Of a stretch of DNA of 64,000 bases, positions 11,129 through 19,704 are shown in pieces. The position numbers and the translations under genes were made by a program. The stretch is taken from NCBI RefSeq assembly GCF_018282115.1, contig NZ_CP054306.1, positions 2,713,488 to 2,777,487 of the forward strand, in the 5' to 3' direction. Source of the DNA: Synechocystis sp. PCC 7338 (GTDB taxonomy: Bacteria > Cyanobacteriota > Cyanobacteriia > Cyanobacteriales > Microcystaceae). Position 1 is the stretch's first letter. Every line of letters begins with the position of its first letter. The notes under the pieces are model-generated. The model saw only the letters and a program-made list of their open reading frames with translations. It was not told where the DNA came from and did not search any database.

Positions 11129-12490
11129 TTAGGAATTTATTTTTTCTAAAATTTCCATGGCTAAAACCTCAAATTCATGAGACGAAGGAGAATCAGGTTT
11201 AAAGTCCAAGACTGAGCGGGGATCAGGAATAAGATCATCACCAAATGCAATAGAATTTTCTAAGCATTTTGCTAAATCTTCCCGTTCACAAATCATGCTA
11301 TCCATTATCGGCAAATCATATTTTGTCTGAACTAATTTTCTTCGCTTAGGATAGTTACTGGATAAGAATTTAGCATTGGTGGAAATTTTTGATGGAAGCA
11401 CTCCTAATATTTTGAGATCTTCCATTCCATACATTTCCTTAGTTTCATTGATTTGTGCAATGAATCTTTTGACATTGTTCAAACCTTCATGAGAAAAAGG
11501 TTTGAGGTCTGAAGGTATGAGAAGAAAATCTGCGGTAATAAGTGCAATTTTGGCATAAAGATTTAGTGATGGAGGCGTATCAATAATTACAATGTCGTAG
11601 TGGTTATAAGTTTTTTTTAGTTTATTCAAAAGTCGTATTTTAGCAGGTTCTCTTTCATTTAAATTTTTCTCTTCTTCCATTAGCTCAATATGAGAAGGAA
11701 TTACATCGATGTTGTATTGACTAAAACTAGCTTTTCTTGCAACTTCGGCAATTTGATATTCATCTCTAGATTGAATAACTTGCATAATATTATTGCCTTT
11801 AATGTCATCATTTGCTTCATCCACAAACTTGACTAAGCCAGTAGCATAGGTAGTATTGGCTTGACTATCTAAGTCCACTATCAGAACTCGTTTTCTCTGT
11901 TTCGCCAGGGCCGCGGCTAGGTTGACAACAGTTGTAGTTTTACCTACACCGCCTTTATTATGGTAGACCGCAATAACTTTCATTGGTTGCTGGGGAAGAG
12001 GGTTACTTGGTTGAACTGGAACAGGAATAGTTTTCAGCGAACTAGATAGCTCTTTCTTACCAATAATTTGCTTGATGCTATCAAGGTTAGCAGAAATTTC
12101 CGAACCAGGACAGGAAAATATCAGATTAACTTGGTCATGTTGACGTTCATAAATCCGTAACATGAGACCATTGGTCAAAACTCCATATGGAACCCGGAGA
12201 CTCCGCATATAGTTGGCCAGCTTAAAGGCATGTTTGTCCAAATTTTGGTTAGGACTTTTAGCTTCAATAATCAGACTTAGAGGCGATGTCTCTGTCACAG
12301 TAAAGGGCAAAATCTGAGTGGCAAAAGCAAGGAAATCTAGCCGAATATTTCCAAAAGTGACTTCCTGATGCCAGGATTCCGGCGTATAGCCTAGGAAGGG
12401 AAGCAAATGCTGAACAATTAATTTTGTCTCAACCTCCTTTTCGTTGCGGCAAATTCTGGGGTCAAATTGAAATGGTGCAGGATTTGCCAT
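11129..12490 (-). CDS. PD-(D/E)XK-like domain fused to ParA ATPase
   Basis: This 453-residue protein joins two modules. Residues 1-140 resemble the type I restriction HsdR N-terminal domain, a PD-(D/E)XK nuclease fold: VETKLIVQHLLPFLGY, then RLDFLAF (Asp52) and LIIEAKSPNQNLDKHAF (Glu76, Lys78), which fits a D...ExK active site. After a Pro-rich linker (about 155-170) comes a ParA/MinD ATPase: deviant Walker A KGGVGKTT at 179-186, Walker A' LIVDLDSQANTT near 203, Walker B VIIDTPPSLN near 301. It heads a two-gene operon with the ParB-like gene and is divergent from the TRAP genes. Base composition is AT-rich, with no HIP1 site. A partition module of a lost plasmid, or a defence protein, are both possible. 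Confidence 0.8.
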   Translation of the reverse strand: MANPAPFQFDPRICRNEKEVETKLIVQHLLPFLGYTPESWHQEVTFGNIRLDFLAFATQILPFTVTETSPLSLIIEAKSPNQNLDKHAFKLANYMRSLRVPYGVLTNGLMLRIYERQHDQVNLIFSCPGSEISANLDSIKQIIGKKELSSSLKTIPVPVQPSNPLPQQPMKVIAVYHNKGGVGKTTTVVNLAAALAKQRKRVLIVDLDSQANTTYATGLVKFVDEANDDIKGNNIMQVIQSRDEYQIAEVARKASFSQYNIDVIPSHIELMEEEKNLNEREPAKIRLLNKLKKTYNHYDIVIIDTPPSLNLYAKIALITADFLLIPSDLKPFSHEGLNNVKRFIAQINETKEMYGMEDLKILGVLPSKISTNAKFLSSNYPKRRKLVQTKYDLPIMDSMICEREDLAKCLENSIAFGDDLIPDPRSVLDFKPDSPSSHEFEVLAMEILEKINS

Positions 12491-12588
12491 GGGACCGCCG
12501 CTGCAAAAACAGAGTACCCTTTTATTTTAATCTTATTTGTTGATAAATCGACTAATTGTTCTCGATGGGGAATATGAAGGCGAGCGAA

Positions 12589-12607
12589 CTCATTTAACTA
12601 GAATGAG
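12589..12607. repeat. Short inverted repeat upstream of the nuclease-ParA gene
   Basis: CTCATT (12589-12594) and AATGAG (12602-12607) are spaced by 7 bases in the divergent gap between the ParA-fusion gene and the TRAP operon. It could be an operator or a parS-like site for the neighbouring ParA/ParB pair. A six-base arm can easily arise by chance. Confidence 0.3.
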
Positions 12608-12712
12608 ACTTGATTACCCTGAAAGAAACTTGCTAGTCCGGGTTGTAGTCTGAACATCTATAATTTGTTCTGTTTTGATGGGAATGACTCGGGACTAGGG
12701 GGACTCTGCTTA

Positions 12713-13252
12713 GTGGAAAAATTATTAAAAATTGCTGGTATCATTGATCGACTCTTAGCAGGTATAGGCAAATTCACTGCTTGGCTGGTATTAGCGATGG
12801 TACTAATAGGTGGTTGGAATGTGGTGGGGCGCTACCTCGGTCGCTTAGTGGGCCAGAATTTAGCCTCCAATGGTTTGCTGGAAGCCCAATGGTATTTGTT
12901 TGACTTAGTTTTTCTTCTAGGCGCCGCCTACACACTACAAACTAATGACCATGTGCGAGTGGATATTTTCTACAAATCCCTTGGCGATCGCCAGCGGGCT
13001 TGGGTGAATTTATTGGGCACTTGTCTGTTTTTGTTCCCGTTTTGTGGACTGGTGATTTTTTATTCCTGGGAATCGGTGCTCAATTCTTGGCAGATTTGGG
13101 AAGCTTCTCCGGATCCGGGGGGCTTACCCCGTTATCCCATTAAAACAATGATTATTGTCGGTTTTGTCCTACTTATGCTCCAAGGCATTGCGGAAGTAAT
13201 TAAAAATCTGGCGATCGCCCTTGGCCATGGTAATACGGAGGCTAGGGATTAA
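12713..13252 (+). CDS. gtrA: TRAP transporter small membrane subunit (DctQ type)
   Basis: The 179-residue protein has four hydrophobic segments, as expected for DctQ: ILAGIGKFTAWLVLAMVLIGG, LFDLVFLLGAAYTLQ, TCLFLFPFCGLVIFY and MIIVGFVLLMLQGIAEVI. The loop TNDHVRVDIFY is the DctQ signature. I chose GTG at 12713, preceded by AGGGGGA about 9 bases upstream; the frame extends to 12665 but the extra residues are unlike the family. The stop overlaps the next ATG by one base (TAATG), suggesting translational coupling. By order and type I equate it with gtrA (sll1102 of PCC 6803), part of a sodium-dependent glutamate transporter; the symbol rests on memory. Confidence 0.8.
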   Translation: MEKLLKIAGIIDRLLAGIGKFTAWLVLAMVLIGGWNVVGRYLGRLVGQNLASNGLLEAQWYLFDLVFLLGAAYTLQTNDHVRVDIFYKSLGDRQRAWVNLLGTCLFLFPFCGLVIFYSWESVLNSWQIWEASPDPGGLPRYPIKTMIIVGFVLLMLQGIAEVIKNLAIALGHGNTEARD

Positions 13253-14589
13253 TGGTGGACTACGACTGGTTAGGGCCAATGATGTTTGTGGGGGCATTGG
13301 TCTTCCTGGGCTGTGGCTATCCCGTTGCCTTTTCTCTAGGAGGGGTGGCGATTTTATTTGCCATTATCGGTGCAGCTTTGGGTTCTTTTGACCCGATATT
13401 TTTGTCCGCAATGCCCCAAAGAATTTTTGGCATTATGGCCAATGGCACCCTCCTGGCCATTCCCTTCTTCATCTTTTTGGGGTCCATGTTGGAGCGGTCT
13501 GGCATTGCCGAACGGCTACTGGAAACCATGGGCATTATCCTGGGTCATTTGCGGGGGGGGCTTGCCCTCGCTGTGATTCTGGTGGGTACCATGCTAGCGG
13601 CCACCACTGGAGTTGTAGCGGCCACCGTGGTGGCCATGGGTTTAATTTCCCTGCCGATTATGTTGCGCTATGGCTACAGCAAGGAGCTAGCTTCCGGTGT
13701 GATTGTGGCCTCTGGCACCCTCGGACAAATTATTCCTCCTAGCGTAGTTTTGATCGTTTTAGCAGATCAATTAGGAGTTTCTGTCGGGGATCTATTCATT
13801 GGTTCCCTTCTGCCTGGATTGATGATGGCCGGTAGTTTTGCTGTCTATGTCCTCATCATCGCTTGGCTTAAACCCAATCTAGCCCCTGCTTTGCCGGCTG
13901 AAGTTAGGAACATTGGCGGTCAGGAACTACGCAGACGCATAGTACAAGTGATGCTACCCCCCTTGATTTTGATTCTATTGGTGCTGGGCAGTATTTTCTT
14001 TGGCATTGCTAGCCCCACCGAAGCGGGGGCAGTGGGATCCATCGGGGCGATCGCCTTGGCTTTGGCCAATCAAAAGTTAACTTGGCAATCCCTCTGGCAG
14101 GTGTGTGACGCGACCCTACGCATTACTAGCATGGTGATGTTAATTTTGTTAGGCTCCACCGCCTTTAGTTTGGTGTTCCGGGGACTGGAAGGCGATCGGT
14201 TTATGTTTGATCTTTTGGCTAATTTACCCGGCGGTCAAATGGGCTTTTTAGCCGTTAGTATGTTGACCATTTTTATTCTGGGATTTTTCATTGACTTTTT
14301 TGAAATTGCCTTTATTGTTCTGCCTCTGTTTAAACCGGTGGCGGAAACCCTAAATCTAGATTTAATCTGGTATGGGGTAATTGTGGGGGCTAACTTACAA
14401 ACTTCTTTCCTCACTCCACCCTTTGGCTTTGCCTTATTTTATTTGCGAGGAGTAGTCCCCCCCAGTTTAACCACTGGGCAAATTTACCGGGGGGCTCTGC
14501 CATTCATTGCTCTACAAATCTTGGTGTTGCTACTCATTATTATTTTCCCGCCCCTGGTCAATTGGTTACCTTCCCTGAGTGTTAATTAG
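13252..14589 (+). CDS. gtrB: TRAP transporter large permease subunit (DctM type)
   Basis: The 445-residue protein is the 12-helix ion-coupled permease of a TRAP system. Family signatures are VGTMLAATTGVVAATVVAMG near residue 113, ASGTLGQIIPPSVVLIVLAD near residue 151 and ASPTEAGAVGSIGAIALA near residue 253. The C-terminal pore segment carries LQTSFLTPPFGFALFYLRGV near residue 384. The start overlaps the DctQ stop. Together with the small subunit and the binding protein downstream it forms one operon, most likely for glutamate uptake as described for gtrABC. Confidence 0.9.
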   Translation: MVDYDWLGPMMFVGALVFLGCGYPVAFSLGGVAILFAIIGAALGSFDPIFLSAMPQRIFGIMANGTLLAIPFFIFLGSMLERSGIAERLLETMGIILGHLRGGLALAVILVGTMLAATTGVVAATVVAMGLISLPIMLRYGYSKELASGVIVASGTLGQIIPPSVVLIVLADQLGVSVGDLFIGSLLPGLMMAGSFAVYVLIIAWLKPNLAPALPAEVRNIGGQELRRRIVQVMLPPLILILLVLGSIFFGIASPTEAGAVGSIGAIALALANQKLTWQSLWQVCDATLRITSMVMLILLGSTAFSLVFRGLEGDRFMFDLLANLPGGQMGFLAVSMLTIFILGFFIDFFEIAFIVLPLFKPVAETLNLDLIWYGVIVGANLQTSFLTPPFGFALFYLRGVVPPSLTTGQIYRGALPFIALQILVLLLIIIFPPLVNWLPSLSVN

Positions 14590-14653
14590 GTAAGTTGATT
14601 TCTTCCACTTGGTCATAATTTTTCTGCCATTTCATCACCCTCTTACCCTTTCC

Positions 14654-15472
14654 ATGCGTAGCTTCATTGTAGCTAGTTGTTTATTATTTTTAATTCCGGG
14701 TTTAACTGTCAGCGCCACTGCCCAAACTATGGCGATCAAGATGGATAGCATGGCCATGGCTAACCGGGAAGCTAGTTTAGAGGCCATTCGGCAACGGGGT
14801 AAATTAAGGGTAGGAGTTAAGAAAAATTTACGACCATTGGGTTTTCGCAACAACCAAGGTGAATTAGTTGGTTTGGAAATTGCTTTGGCCCATCGCTTGG
14901 CCCTGGCATTGTTGGGGGACGAAAAAGCAGTGGAGTTAATTCCAGTGCAAAACCAAGACCGGCTCGCCCTCTTGCTCAATGGTGACGTGGATTTAATCAT
15001 TGCCCAAATGGGACAAAATCCGGCCCGCGATCGCCTGGTGGATTTTTCCCCGCCTTACTATGTGGATGGAGTGGGCCTAATTAGCAAAAACAAGCAACTT
15101 AAAAATTTAGATCGGAGTCAACCCCATACCATTGCGGTGCTTAATAACAGCGGCACCATCGCCGTGCTCAAACAAGCATTTCCCCAAGCTACCCTTGTGG
15201 GGGTAGATTCCTACGACCAAGCCTACCAAATTCTGGAACAGGGGCAAGCCATGGCCTTTGCTGGGGACAATTCTGTGTTAAGTGGCTGGGCCCAATCCCA
15301 ACCGGATTACCAGCTTTCATCTTTGCAATTAACCGTGGCTCCTTTGGCGATCGCCATGGCCAAAGGGTTGCAACACCAGGCCCTACAACGGGAAGTTAAC
15401 CAAATCCTGCTGGAATTGCGGGCTTCCGGCTGGCTTCGGCAACAATGGCAAGCCTGGGGACTCCCCTTCTAG
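14654..15472 (+). CDS. gtrC: Periplasmic solute-binding protein, family 3 (amino-acid type)
   Basis: From ATG at 14654 the 272-residue protein has a signal peptide (MRSFIVASCLLFLIPGLTVSA) and a family-3 binding domain: LEAIRQRGKLRVGVKKNLRP, LVGLEIALAHRLALALLG, NGDVDLIIAQMGQNPARDRL and FSPPYYVDGVGLI. This family normally serves ABC transporters for polar amino acids, yet the gene follows the two TRAP membrane subunits after 64 bases and no ABC ATPase or permease is nearby. The arrangement fits GtrC (sll1104), the binding protein of the glutamate TRAP system of PCC 6803. The frame is open back to 14609, but an earlier start would precede the signal peptide. Confidence 0.8.
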   Translation: MRSFIVASCLLFLIPGLTVSATAQTMAIKMDSMAMANREASLEAIRQRGKLRVGVKKNLRPLGFRNNQGELVGLEIALAHRLALALLGDEKAVELIPVQNQDRLALLLNGDVDLIIAQMGQNPARDRLVDFSPPYYVDGVGLISKNKQLKNLDRSQPHTIAVLNNSGTIAVLKQAFPQATLVGVDSYDQAYQILEQGQAMAFAGDNSVLSGWAQSQPDYQLSSLQLTVAPLAIAMAKGLQHQALQREVNQILLELRASGWLRQQWQAWGLPF

Positions 15473-15582
15473 GAGATGCAGAAACTTTCGTCCTAGTCAA
15501 CAATACTTAACAAAGGTTTACAATTGTCTTGGCTTTTGTTAAGGTGTAACTGTCAAAGTTGGTTTACTTGGAGAAATCAAAC

Positions 15583-15807
15583 ATGCAATCCTCACAGACC
15601 TGGGCGATGTCCTCCGCAGACACAGCTACAACAGCTACAAAAGAAACCAACTGGCTCTCCCTGTTGTTCTTTTTGATGGGGGCGATGAACGCCTATGTGT
15701 TTTTTCGTCGTCAACGGGACTGGTTGAACCAGCAAGGGTTGCGTTTAATTAAGGTCGCCCTCGCATCCTTTGGCTGTGCTGCCCTATTGGAGGCACTTAT
15801 CTTTTAG
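15583..15807 (+). CDS. Small membrane protein, function unknown
   Basis: From ATG at 15583 (GGAGAAA 8 bases upstream) this is a 74-residue protein. A polar Thr/Ala-rich N-terminus is followed by two hydrophobic segments: NWLSLLFFLMGAMNAYVFF and IKVALASFGCAALLEALIF. The two flank a short loop with RRQRDW. I recognise no family. It follows the TRAP operon by 110 bases with its own upstream region, so it need not be part of that operon. Confidence 0.65.
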   Translation: MQSSQTWAMSSADTATTATKETNWLSLLFFLMGAMNAYVFFRRQRDWLNQQGLRLIKVALASFGCAALLEALIF

Positions 15808-15866
15808 GGACAATGTTTTCCCCGGACGCAATTCCGTCAGTTGATTATTGCGGTGGTGGATTTCAA

Positions 15867-16763
15867 CTAAATAACGTAGGCGGCCTGCAGGCCCCCAAAG
15901 CAACTGATATTTAATCCCTGGTGGCCATTATGACTGTGGTGATTGTGGTGGTTTCCCAGTCCTAATAACCCTTCCCGAAACATTCCCCGGTCGGCGATCG
16001 CCTCTTCCCAATTAACGCCCTGCACCATGGCATCGTCCCAAATTGCCTGGGTTAGGTTGGCTCCCATCAGATCAGCCCCGGTTAGATCCGCTCCGGTGAG
16101 ATTCGCCCCGGTCAAATCTGCGCCCCGGAGGTTAGCACTTCGCAAACTAGACTGGCTAAGGTTTGTCCCCCGTAGGCAACTGCCGGTTAATTTAGCTCCG
16201 TCCATGGTCAAGCCCTGGAGACTGAGATTACTCAGATCCATTTCCTTCATAAAAGCCCGGCGCAGATCCGTTGCCCACAACCTCGCATCACGCAGATTGG
16301 CCAGGCTCAGACAAGCCTCCTGGAGATTGGCCCAGGAGAGATCGGCTCCCTGGAGATTAGCTTCCCTTAAATTAATAGCAAACAAATTAGCTCCAGCAAG
16401 GTTAGCCTGTTCCAGGTTAGCTCCCCGGAGATTGGCATGGCCCAGGGTCGCTCCACTCAGCTTAGCCCCCTTAAAATTAGTTTTGACGGCAAAAGCCCCG
16501 TAGAGACTGGCTTTGGTCAAATTAGCATAGCTTAAATCTGCTTGGTTGAGTTTAGCGTAGGTTAAATCCGCCCAGTTCATCTTGCAGTGGCCGAGGCGGG
16601 CTTTAGTCAAAAAGGTACGCTGTAAATTACTGCCGATCAGGTTAGTGCGCTCGAAATCCACGGAAATGAGAGTGAATCCTGATAGATCAGCATTTTGTAA
16701 ATTTTCCCGGGGGAAGCGGCGCACACCGTGTTCATAGGCCCGCAGGAGAGGATTAATGTTCAT
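15867..16763 (-). CDS. Pentapeptide-repeat protein
   Basis: From ATG at 16763 the 298-residue protein is dominated by A(D/N)LXX repeats, such as LSYANLTKASLYGA, LGHANLRGANLEQANLAGANL and GADLTGANLTGADLTGADLMGANL. These would form a right-handed quadrilateral beta-helix of about 10 coils. The N-terminus (NINPLLRAYEHGVRRFPREN) is a short cap and the C-terminus has a His-rich tail (HHNHHSHNGH). There is no signal peptide, so it should be cytosolic. The frame is open to 16853, but the fold starts with MNINPLL and a GGAG lies about 11 bases upstream. Cyanobacteria have many such proteins; the role is unknown. Confidence 0.85.
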   Translation of the reverse strand: MNINPLLRAYEHGVRRFPRENLQNADLSGFTLISVDFERTNLIGSNLQRTFLTKARLGHCKMNWADLTYAKLNQADLSYANLTKASLYGAFAVKTNFKGAKLSGATLGHANLRGANLEQANLAGANLFAINLREANLQGADLSWANLQEACLSLANLRDARLWATDLRRAFMKEMDLSNLSLQGLTMDGAKLTGSCLRGTNLSQSSLRSANLRGADLTGANLTGADLTGADLMGANLTQAIWDDAMVQGVNWEEAIADRGMFREGLLGLGNHHNHHSHNGHQGLNISCFGGLQAAYVI

Positions 16764-17256
16764 AGACAAGGAAACTCCATGTCGAGAATGTTTACTGTTG
16801 TCCCTCTTTGGCCACCGGGTTTGGGCGGCGGCAATTTTGACCAATGAAAGCACAGCAGTGACGTTTGTTAGATATTTGCCCAGAAAAATCCTTCCGTCTG
16901 TAATGGATTTTACCTAAAACAAACTATTTAGACATACTTTTTGGTTGAGCTGACACAATTCTTAATTGTTTATTAAGAATAAAATGGTCTATGTCCTAAG
17001 ACAGAGGACAAAAGCTACAACCGTTGCTTCGTAAAGTTTTCACTCAAATATTTTTCAAGAAAAATCAATTATTTATGCCGGTAAGTCATTAACCTTTTGT
17101 AGTCAAGCTATAAATTCGTTAACAAATAATTTTAATAAGTTTTATGAATTTTTGTCCTCTGCCATAATCGCCAAAAAGCCATTGCCCAGACTAATCTGGG
17201 GCATTAATACCGGGGCTATGGCGATGAATATCCCCGGGGTAAGGCATGACAAAACT
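16764..17256. other. Non-coding gap between two minus-strand genes
   Basis: I see no gene in these 493 bases. The stretch from about 16860 to 17160 is AT-rich and contains the inverted repeat at 16958-16980. It should hold the promoter of the pentapeptide gene and the 3' end of the LD-carboxypeptidase transcript, although I could not find a clear terminator. Confidence 0.5.
16958..16980. repeat. Perfect 9-bp inverted repeat, possible operator
   Basis: ATTCTTAAT (16958-16966) and ATTAAGAAT (16972-16980) pair perfectly over a 5-base loop. No T-run follows on either strand, so it is not a convincing terminator. It lies about 195 bases upstream of the pentapeptide-repeat gene start and could bind a regulator. 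Confidence 0.4.
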
Positions 17257-18162
17257 TTACAAAAAACTGAGGGTGCCAGTGTCCCCATCCAATTCCACTT
17301 CGCTACCCACGGGCAAAATAGCATTAACACCGCCATGGCCAAAGGGTAAATCCGCCACCACTGGTATGCCCAAATCCCCTAGGCGATCGCCAAGTACTTC
17401 TTCCACCGTCCAACTGGGGAAACCGGCGGGGGCTTCACATTCACTAAATCTTCCCAGGGCAATGCCACCCACCTGGGATAAATTGCCGGAGGCTCGCCAT
17501 TGGGTCACCATGCGGTCAATGCGGTAGGGGGCTTCGGTCACATCTTCGATCGCCAAAATTACGTTGGCCAAATTGGGTTGCCAGGGAGTGCCTAAAAAAT
17601 GGGTAGCTACGGTCAAGTTTCCTGCCACTAAACGCCCTCGGGCCCTGCCTTTTTGCCAACTATTCCCGGTCAACGGTGTGAGGGGGAAACCCTGAAGATG
17701 CACCCGTAACCGTTCCAGAGCCCAATCCGGCTCATCGCTGATCGTGGTCAATACCGGGCCGTGGAGACTAATAATGCCTGATTTGAGCAAACTCCATAAA
17801 ATACCTGTGACGTCGGAAAAACCCAACACCCATTTTGGCTGGGCAATTTCCGGCCATTGCCAATCTTCCAGTAGCCGGGCGGAGCCGTAGCCCCCCCGAC
17901 TGCATAAAATTCCTTTACATTGGGGGTCTAGCCAGGCGTTCAGTAAATCTTGCCGGCGTTGTTGATCCGTGCCCGCTAAATAACCTTGGCGGTTTTCGTA
18001 GCCTTGGCTGAAAGTCACCTCGTAGCCCCACGATCGCCAAATTTCTACCCCTTTTTGTAAGACGGCCAATTCCCGCAGACTACCGCTAGGGGACACCACG
18101 GTGAGGAGATCGCCGGTTTGGAGGGGTGCTGGTTGCAGAAAATTTTGGGGCAGGGAAAACAT
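17257..18162 (-). CDS. ldcA: LD-carboxypeptidase (peptidase family S66)
   Basis: The 301-residue protein matches the S66 family, whose members trim murein tetrapeptides in the cytosol during peptidoglycan recycling; a branch (MccF) cleaves microcin C. Visible features are GDLLTVVSPSGS at the N-terminus, CSRGGYGSARLLEDW near residue 87, the nucleophile in GFSDVTG (Ser116), the Glu segment LAIEDVTEAPYRIDRM near residue 202 and the His in LPFGHGGVNAILPVG near residue 275. No signal peptide is present. Length and the Ser-Glu-His triad are as expected. The exact substrate cannot be read from sequence. Confidence 0.9.
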   Translation of the reverse strand: MFSLPQNFLQPAPLQTGDLLTVVSPSGSLRELAVLQKGVEIWRSWGYEVTFSQGYENRQGYLAGTDQQRRQDLLNAWLDPQCKGILCSRGGYGSARLLEDWQWPEIAQPKWVLGFSDVTGILWSLLKSGIISLHGPVLTTISDEPDWALERLRVHLQGFPLTPLTGNSWQKGRARGRLVAGNLTVATHFLGTPWQPNLANVILAIEDVTEAPYRIDRMVTQWRASGNLSQVGGIALGRFSECEAPAGFPSWTVEEVLGDRLGDLGIPVVADLPFGHGGVNAILPVGSEVELDGDTGTLSFL

Positions 18163-18300
18163 TGGTTGAGGATTTTTGCAAAGTTTACTCTAGCAAAAGC
18201 TTGCTCAATAGTTTTGCTGGTTGAACAGAGAACTTGACACTGTATTGTATTGCTCCCAATCTCCCAATCAGTGTTAGGAAGATTTCAACGGGCTCCTAGT

Positions 18301-18648
18301 CTAACCATGCTGGGCTAGATATTCCGCCAAATCCTCAATCAGCCTGGGTAATTCCGCCTCAGTGGTTAAACGAATCCGGTCGTCCCGTAGCGTCAGCAAT
18401 ACTTTCGCGGCAAAGGGACTGGGATAAATATTGGGATTACAAAATACTTCTAGGAATACTTCACCACTGTGGCAATATTCCAAATTCTGTTGCTTCTCTG
18501 GCCGGCCTCCTTGGTTGACCTGGGCACCAATGGCCTTTAGTTGATTGACCAATTGGTTAATTTCCTTCTGGAGGGCGATCGCCGCTTCGGGACTAAAGGG
18601 AAAACGAACAGAACCTTGGAGTAAGTTGAGGGTTAGGGGGGCTGTCAT
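18301..18648 (-). CDS. Conserved cyanobacterial hypothetical protein
   Basis: This is a 115-residue soluble protein with no family I can name. It begins TAPLTLNLLQGSVRFPFSPEA, has a helical segment (AIALQKEINQLVNQLKAIGAQV), then mixed beta-rich sequence with FLEVFCNPNIYPSPFAAKVLLT, and ends in an acidic helix. It lies on the minus strand, divergent from hypB. Codon use and a HIP1 site inside it (18577-18584) fit a native gene rather than a chance frame. Confidence 0.65.
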   Translation of the reverse strand: MTAPLTLNLLQGSVRFPFSPEAAIALQKEINQLVNQLKAIGAQVNQGGRPEKQQNLEYCHSGEVFLEVFCNPNIYPSPFAAKVLLTLRDDRIRLTTEAELPRLIEDLAEYLAQHG

Positions 18649-18827
18649 CGGAAAAATAGGGCTGGAAAATCAATTGTTAACACAGAGCCGGAGCAGACAA
18701 ATTCTGGCCGCCGCCGTCCACTCCAGGGTACTGCGCTAAACGGGAATTGCGGCCGAACCTCTTTCGAGCATCTTCTCTTACCATGGGGGCATAACATTAA
18801 TGTTTCTGCCCAAGGGGGAAGGTTATT

Positions 18828-19685
18828 ATGTGCCAGAACTGCGGTTGTAGTGCGGTGGGAACCGTTGCCCATAGCCACCATCACCATGGCGATGGAAATT
18901 TGGCCCACAGCCATGATGGCCATACCCACCAGGAAGATCATCACCACCATGGCGACCATAGCTACAGTCCAAGTCAGGAGACTGTAACCATTGAACCTGA
19001 TCGCCATTCTATTGCCATTGGTCAAGGCATTCTGAGCAAAAATGACCGCCTAGCGGAAAGGAATCGGGGCTACTTCCAGGCCAAAGGTTTACTGGTGATG
19101 AATTTTCTCTCCTCCCCCGGAGCCGGTAAAACCGCCCTGATCGAAAAAATGGTCGGCGATCGACAACAGAAGCATCCCACCGCTGTCATTGTGGGGGATT
19201 TAGCCACCGATAACGATGCCCAACGTCTCCGCAGTGCCGGGGCAATCGCCATTCAGGTAACTACGGGGAATATTTGCCACCTGGAAGCGGAAATGGTGGC
19301 CAAGGCAGCCCAAAAGTTGAATTTAGACAACATTGACCAATTGATCATTGAAAATGTCGGTAATCTAGTTTGTCCCACCGCCTATGATCTGGGGGAAGAT
19401 TTACGGGTCGTATTATTTTCCGTCACGGAAGGGGAGGATAAACCCCTCAAATACCCCGCCACGTTCAAATCAGCCCAGGTTATTTTGGTGACTAAGCAGG
19501 ATATTGCCGCCGCGGTGGATTTTAATGCAGAGCTAGCTTGGCAAAACCTAAGACAAGTAGCTCCCCAAGCAAAAATTTTTGCCGTGTCTGCCCGCACGGG
19601 GGAAGGATTGCAGCCCTGGTATGAGTATTTGAATCAATGGCAACTCCAGCACCGCTCGCCCCTAGCTGATCCGGTGTTGGCCTAG
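18828..19685 (+). CDS. hypB: Hydrogenase nickel incorporation GTPase HypB
   Basis: HypB delivers nickel to the NiFe hydrogenase precursor with GTP hydrolysis. The 285-residue protein starts with the CXXCGC nickel site (MCQNCGCS), followed by a His-rich stretch to about residue 50 (several HHHH clusters) that can store nickel. The GTPase domain has [16 protein letters not shown] near residue 94, [12 protein letters not shown] near residue 120, NVGNLVCP near residue 176 and the VTKQD G4 segment. It is followed after 19 bases by nnr, the order I recall for sll1432-sll1433 in PCC 6803. No hydrogenase structural genes are in this window. Confidence 0.93.
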   Translation: MCQNCGCSAVGTVAHSHHHHGDGNLAHSHDGHTHQEDHHHHGDHSYSPSQETVTIEPDRHSIAIGQGILSKNDRLAERNRGYFQAKGLLVMNFLSSPGAGKTALIEKMVGDRQQKHPTAVIVGDLATDNDAQRLRSAGAIAIQVTTGNICHLEAEMVAKAAQKLNLDNIDQLIIENVGNLVCPTAYDLGEDLRVVLFSVTEGEDKPLKYPATFKSAQVILVTKQDIAAAVDFNAELAWQNLRQVAPQAKIFAVSARTGEGLQPWYEYLNQWQLQHRSPLADPVLA

Positions 19686-19704
19686 GAATGTAGGGAAAAA
19701 CATT

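Noticed and set aside
15943-16503. 186-codon frame on the plus strand with repeated RLAPxRLA sequence
   Set aside because: It is the reverse image of the pentapeptide repeats of the minus-strand gene; the regularity comes from the DNA repeat.
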